Shown in pieces: positions 60,503-64,000 of a DNA stretch of 64,000 nucleotides. Position 1 is the stretch's first letter. Each line of letters opens with the position of its first letter. The position numbers and the translations under genes are program-made. The stretch spans positions 310,001-374,000 of the forward strand of contig NZ_CP064786.1 of assembly GCF_017094485.1 (NCBI RefSeq). The letters are read 5' to 3'. Source of the stretch: Natranaeroarchaeum sulfidigenes (lineage in GTDB: Archaea > Halobacteriota > Halobacteria > Halobacteriales > Natronoarchaeaceae). Below the pieces are notes generated by a model. It had not been told where the DNA came from, ran no database searches, and saw only the letters and a list, made by a program, of their open reading frames with translations.

Positions 60503-60925
60503 TCAGACGTGCTGGCTCAGGAACGCGTCTATCGTTGGTCTGGCGTCGTCGAGCGTCTCGTACTCGACCACTTCAACATCGGGATTCCCGCGGACCATCG
60601 CCGACAGCTCGTGATCTGCGTCGGGGCGATACAGCGCAAGTACCGGTTTGTCCCAGGCGACAGCCCGACCGAGTTCGTAGCCTACGCCGAGGCTGGGGGT
60701 GGTTACTTCGGCGATCACGGCGTCGGCTTCGCGAAGCCAATAGACATCCTGATTGTAGATGTCGGCGTCCGTGAGTCCCTGGGCCTGTTCTTTGGCTTCG
60801 ACGTCCTGCTCGCCGATGTGCTCGGTGAGGACGTCGCCGTGCCTGTTGAGGTGGTTGATCAGGTCGGCGTAGAGGTCGACATCGTCGCGGCCGCCGCGGA
60901 TCGAGGCGCTGAAAAATAGGTTCAT
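60503..60925 (-). CDS. Nucleoside 2-deoxyribosyltransferase-like protein
   Basis: A 140-residue protein of the nucleoside 2-deoxyribosyltransferase fold: FFSASIRGGRDD at the N-terminus, ADAVIAEVTTPSLGVGYELGRAV (the conserved ExxxPSLGVGYE block with the catalytic Glu) and KPVLALYRPDADHE. It may cleave the N-glycosidic bond of (deoxy)nucleotides, as in DNPH1/RCL proteins, limiting damaged nucleotides. An ATATATTATATG box about 20-30 nt upstream supports the ATG at 60925. Confidence 0.82.
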   Translation of the reverse strand: MNLFFSASIRGGRDDVDLYADLINHLNRHGDVLTEHIGEQDVEAKEQAQGLTDADIYNQDVYWLREADAVIAEVTTPSLGVGYELGRAVAWDKPVLALYRPDADHELSAMVRGNPDVEVVEYETLDDARPTIDAFLSQHV

Positions 60926-61040
60926 ATAAAAATTCGAGCTAAGTCATATAATATATGCTGTTAAAAATATTTATAAGGGGTTTATAAGTTATAAAAACTA
61001 AATAATTAATTAAATTACAGATGGTGATGGTGGCCTTGCT

Positions 61041-61547
61041 TTATTCCGTGTTTGCTGAAACAGTAATTGAGCCTGGAATGTCATCATCATCGCCAAGTAC
61101 AAATACGACTTCAAGTTCTCTATCATCTTCCGTTGTAACAGTTAATTCATCTCCGGAAACCTCGCTTGTGACAAAATACATTCCATTCCCATCGTCGTCA
61201 TCAGCGCTATCCGCAAGTTCGGCGGTCCCGTCACTGCCTGAAATTGTTACAGTAACCTCTTCAGAGCCGTCATTACCAATCCGTAGTCCCGGATCGAACC
61301 TTGTCACTCCGTCCGTGTTCAGTGAGTCTTGATTGAATTCGATAGTATTTCCGTCGCCGTCGGCACCATCATGGAGCGAGTCACTCAGTATTTCTAACTG
61401 AAGTAGAGCGGCCGCGTCGCCTTCTGTGCTCACTTCCACCTGCCGCTCCGCCTCAACACTACTAAACGCGCCCGTGCCGAATACTGCGCCGCCGCCGACT
61501 GTCAGTGCACCGAGTCCGATCAGAACGCTTCGTCGATTGGATTTCAT
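61041..61547 (-). CDS. DUF1102/TasA-like exported protein
   Basis: A 168-residue protein starting MKSNRRSVLIGLGALTVGGGAVFGTGAFSSVEAERQVEV, a Tat-like signal with the GTGAFSSV cleavage area. The mature part is a beta-sandwich (STEGDAAALLQLEI..., VTVTISGSDGTAELADSAD..., ELEVVFVLGDDD) ending SVSANTE. It resembles the DUF1102/TasA group of secreted fibre-forming proteins. Two homologues lie within 3 kb. No lipobox or anchor is present, so it would be released or assembled outside. Confidence 0.78.
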   Translation of the reverse strand: MKSNRRSVLIGLGALTVGGGAVFGTGAFSSVEAERQVEVSTEGDAAALLQLEILSDSLHDGADGDGNTIEFNQDSLNTDGVTRFDPGLRIGNDGSEEVTVTISGSDGTAELADSADDDDGNGMYFVTSEVSGDELTVTTEDDRELEVVFVLGDDDDIPGSITVSANTE

Positions 61548-61594
61548 GGTTGAATCTTGTTGCGCTTAGTTTGCGCTTACCCAGTACGAGAAAC

Positions 61595-61925
61595 CCTACC
61601 CACATTGTATTAGGGTGCTTGAAGCATGGATTGACGAGCAATATATTTTTCAAGCTGGGCTTGAACCCGCCGGAGTACTGCAATTCCTCCAAAACACCGC
61701 CTCGACAACCATGGCCAACAGCACCACGCATTCGGGAGAAAAACGGCACAAAACCGCTACAATGTGTGGAATGTGTAGAAATTGTACCGTGCAGACGGCT
61801 CGATTGCGCCCGCCGACCCAGCTCAATCGCGGATCGAACGCAGCAAAACAACCCTTCAAGCCCACCTTTCCGACAGATGGGGCAGCGATGACTAGGTTCA
61901 AGCTACTCAATACAAAGTGGGTAGG
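61595..61925. mobile_element. MITE-like element with 29-bp terminal inverted repeats
   Basis: Left CCTACCCACATTGTATT... (61595-61623) and right (61897-61925, read inverted CCTACCCACTTTGTATT...) agree in 24 of 29 positions. The 331-bp interior has no gene, only ORF shadows. No target-site duplication is clear. It lies between two DUF1102-like genes facing apart. No transposase relative was identified. Confidence 0.65.
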
Positions 61926-61988
61926 ACGTTGAGTACTGGTACAACAGTCGAGCGGTAACCACAGCTTAGACACGGATCGGACACACCA

Positions 61989-62573
61989 ATGGGAACAAGT
62001 CGACGAAAGATGATGCTCGGTCTCGGCGCGCTCACAGTGAGCGGTAGCGCCATCTTCGGCTCGGGGGCGCTCACGCAGACCGAAGCCCAGCGTGGCCTGC
62101 AGGTCGAAGTGCATACCGAGGCCGGGATTGCAGAGCGCTTCGCCGACGTGCTCCTGCAGTCCGAACCCTACAGCAGCGCGGGATTCAATGCCTCCGAGGA
62201 CGAGGCGACGAACCTCTTTCCGGAACAGAACGACTACGAGGATGTCGACGGGTTCAGCTCATCCGGCGAGGAAGTCAGTATCCTGAACGAGGACGTCACA
62301 ATCGAGTTCGGCTCCCTCCTGGGGAGCGCGAGGAACGCGTACAACGATCTGTTCCGGATCGTGAACCTCGACGACGGCGAGGACTCCCGGGCCTTCGACG
62401 TGAGCTTTCACGTGGACGCCGACGAGGTCGACATCGAGATCAACGACGGAAACGACATCGAGAACGTGGGTGTCGACACGACCGAACAGATCGACGTCTC
62501 GATTAGTCCCGAGAGCGGCGTCGACGAGATAACCGAGGGAACGCTCATCATCGAGATCAGTGCATCCCAGTAA
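61989..62573 (+). CDS. DUF1102/TasA-like exported protein, longer form
   Basis: A 194-residue protein starting MGTSRRKMMLGLGALTVSGSAIFGSGALTQTEAQRGLQVEV, a Tat-type signal. The mature part is a beta-sandwich with an acidic insertion (FNASEDEATNLFPEQNDYEDVDG) and NLDDGEDSRAFDVSFHVDADEVDIEINDGND. It is related to the proteins at 61041-61547 and 58805-59584. The CARDB membrane protein gene follows 37 bp later and the signal peptidase gene after that, as in TasA/SipW-type loci. Confidence 0.78.
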   Translation: MGTSRRKMMLGLGALTVSGSAIFGSGALTQTEAQRGLQVEVHTEAGIAERFADVLLQSEPYSSAGFNASEDEATNLFPEQNDYEDVDGFSSSGEEVSILNEDVTIEFGSLLGSARNAYNDLFRIVNLDDGEDSRAFDVSFHVDADEVDIEINDGNDIENVGVDTTEQIDVSISPESGVDEITEGTLIIEISASQ

Positions 62574-62610
62574 GACTCGACCACAGAGTGAATGAACACC
62601 TGAATCGACT

Positions 62611-63756
62611 ATGCGAAGAACAAACCTCCTGCTCATTGCCGCGGTCTGCCTGTTGGCGCTGTTCGCAGCGCCGACTGTGGTGGCAGGGGAGGACTCGCCG
62701 TCGGATACGATCACTATCGAGGCGACCGACGACAGCGTGGCGACGATCGAGGACAGCGAGATCAGGATCGACGCCGACACGCTGCCATACGCAACGGGGA
62801 GCGTCGACGAGGCGTTCCAGATCCGCTCGACCGGAGACACCGAGCAGCGCGTCTGGGTGACAAGCGACGTCGAGGGCGTCGAATTCCACCGGAGCGACAC
62901 CGGCGAGCCGGTCGAAGAAGTGACCCTGAACCCCGGCGAGTCGGTGGGCGTGGGCCTCGAAGTCGATAGCTCGAAGGATCTGGATGGCGACGTGTTCACG
63001 ATTCGCGTCGAGACCGAAGAGGAGGATAGTGAGTCATCCTCGATTTCGGTGACCGATGTCGACGTCGACCCGCGGGAGGTAGAGACCGGAGAGTCCTCGA
63101 CGGTGACCGCGACGGTCGAGAACAGCGGTGACGGGCCGGGCTCGACGCGGGTTGGGCTGTCCGTCGACGGGACGATCGTCTCCCAGCAACTCGTCAGTCT
63201 TCGCGCGGGCGAGACCACAGCGGTGACGTTCGATCGCACGTTCCAGCAGTCCGGCGAGTACGAGATCGCGGTGACGAACCGCCCCGGCGTGACGGTCTAC
63301 ACGACCGATGCAGGGACGGTAACTGTCACGGACCCACCCAGTGGTCCCTCCTTCGAGGTGACTGACGCGGCTGTGTCGGCGACCGAAATCGACCCCGGCG
63401 AGAACGTCGACGTCACGGCCACCGTCGCGAACGTCGGCGACGAGGACGGGACTTTCACAGCGGAACTCGCGATTGCTGGTATCGTCTTCCAGAGCCAGCA
63501 GGTCGACGTGGCGGCTGGCGAGGAGGAGACGGTCACCTTCACCCGCGGGTTTGCCGACGAAGGCACCTTCGCAGTGAGCGTCAGCGGCAGCGACGCCAGC
63601 GAGGTAACCGTCGGGTCGCCGGGCGAGACCGTTGTCGAGACCACACAACGATATCTGAGTAATCCGGCGACGGCAAGCGTCGGGCTGGCCGCGCTGGTCG
63701 GACTGCTTGCGATCGGTCGCAGCAGCATCTGGGAGCTGGCCCGCCGGTACGTCTGA
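62611..63756 (+). CDS. Exported CARDB-repeat protein with C-terminal anchor
   Basis: A 381-residue protein: Sec signal (LLIAAVCLLALFAAPTVVAG), a first beta domain (ATDDSVATIEDSEIRI...), then two CARDB-like beta-sandwich repeats (VDVDPREVETGESSTVTATVENSGDG and DAAVSATEIDPGENVDVTATVANVGDE), and a C-terminal membrane helix (ASVGLAALVGLLAIGRSS) with a basic tail. It may anchor or scaffold the neighbouring TasA-like proteins. It is on the same strand as the signal peptidase gene. Confidence 0.78.
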   Translation: MRRTNLLLIAAVCLLALFAAPTVVAGEDSPSDTITIEATDDSVATIEDSEIRIDADTLPYATGSVDEAFQIRSTGDTEQRVWVTSDVEGVEFHRSDTGEPVEEVTLNPGESVGVGLEVDSSKDLDGDVFTIRVETEEEDSESSSISVTDVDVDPREVETGESSTVTATVENSGDGPGSTRVGLSVDGTIVSQQLVSLRAGETTAVTFDRTFQQSGEYEIAVTNRPGVTVYTTDAGTVTVTDPPSGPSFEVTDAAVSATEIDPGENVDVTATVANVGDEDGTFTAELAIAGIVFQSQQVDVAAGEEETVTFTRGFADEGTFAVSVSGSDASEVTVGSPGETVVETTQRYLSNPATASVGLAALVGLLAIGRSSIWELARRYV

Positions 63757-63853
63757 GGAACAAATATATCACCGTTGCTAGCCCACACCTCTGTATGCAG
63801 AATACTTCCCGGATACGTATGGGCCAGCCCAGCCCGGGAAGCGCGGGGGAACT

Positions 63854-64000
63854 ATGACGCTCAGGTCCTACGTGGAGTGGGCGCTCGGTATTCTGCTGGT
63901 TGTCGTCGTGCTTGCGCTCTTGCTTGGCCAGTTGCTCGGCCAGCCGGTCTTGCTTGGCTTCGTCTCGACGGGTAGCATGGAGCCGACGATGAGCGCTGGC
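63854..64000 (+). CDS. Signal peptidase I (3' end outside window)
   Basis: The first 49 residues are visible: an N-terminal helix (ALGILLVVVVLALLLGQLLG), then FVSTGSMEPTMSAG, where SMEPTM holds the catalytic Ser of the archaeal/SipW type signal peptidase (S26B). The gene continues past the end of the window. Its place after TasA-like proteins and a CARDB protein recalls SipW next to TasA in bacteria, so it may be dedicated to these substrates. Confidence 0.9.
   Translation, partial: MTLRSYVEWALGILLVVVVLALLLGQLLGQPVLLGFVSTGSMEPTMSAG

Overview
The window is chromosomal DNA of an extreme halophilic archaeon (class Halobacteria). The evidence is high GC, strongly acidic predicted proteins, frequent leaderless starts about 25-35 nt after TATA-like boxes, Tat-type twin-arginine signals with haloarchaeal lipoboxes, and archaeal information genes (RPA, doublet histone, archaeal CCA-adding enzyme, archaeal AlaRS, NMD3, Taw2-like and PINA-like proteins). 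The genus cannot be fixed from the sequence.

Layout. 1-9.2 kb is core: a DHH phosphoesterase, a small membrane/secreted block, tRNA-Arg, then an RPA - histone - histone-deacetylase-family cluster facing the CCA-adding enzyme. 9.2-15 kb is accessory: it follows tRNA-Asn and a CAT-anticodon tRNA, and holds lower-GC genes (a HEPN-like protein, a membrane HNH protein) and a VapBC pair sandwiched between two copies of a PD-(D/E)XK-like nuclease gene, one broken. 15-49.7 kb is mostly housekeeping: tRNA-Lys, ferredoxin nitrite/sulfite reductase, aldehyde dehydrogenase plus acyl-reductase-like protein, ATP-grasp ligase, M29 and M32 peptidases, threonine aldolase, AlaRS, PINA-like ATPase, a second VapBC, a BtuF-like protein, cyclophilin, ferredoxin, tRNA-Leu, a pilin-like protein, NmrA and cupin proteins, Taw2 and NMD3. 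49.9-55.8 kb is a layered insertion: a vapC gene is split into halves by an IS6-family element, which is itself split by about 4.7 kb carrying a LamG-like exported protein, its partner and an ISH3-type remnant. 55.9-58.8 kb is core again (HtpX, UPF0200/UPF0201 pair, nucleoside-recognition membrane protein). 58.8-64 kb is a surface-fibre-like locus: three DUF1102/TasA-like exported proteins, a CARDB membrane protein, a membrane-anchored winged-helix protein and a signal peptidase I cut by the window end.

The most unusual pattern is at gene 3' ends. Four of the five tRNA genes (Arg, Ile2/CAT, Lys, Leu) are followed by extra copies of their own T-arm/acceptor 3' end. Each copy closes a hairpin whose other arm is an inverted copy of the same T-arm, and a related GCGCGAACGWAGTGAGC-like core lies between, always in the same orientation relative to the tRNA. 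The 3' end of the M29 aminopeptidase gene is likewise repeated twice downstream as a 155-bp tandem unit (75 bp of gene end plus 80 bp of hairpin-rich spacer). This could be a family of elements that duplicate gene 3' ends; I know of no named family that fits.

Functional links: RPA, histone and deacetylase suggest a chromatin/replication module; NMD3 and Taw2 overlap by 8 bp (ribosome export-factor homologue and tRNA wyosine modification); ALDH and acyl-reductase-like genes overlap by 4 bp; three toxin-antitoxin loci (two intact, one destroyed) mark the accessory stretches.
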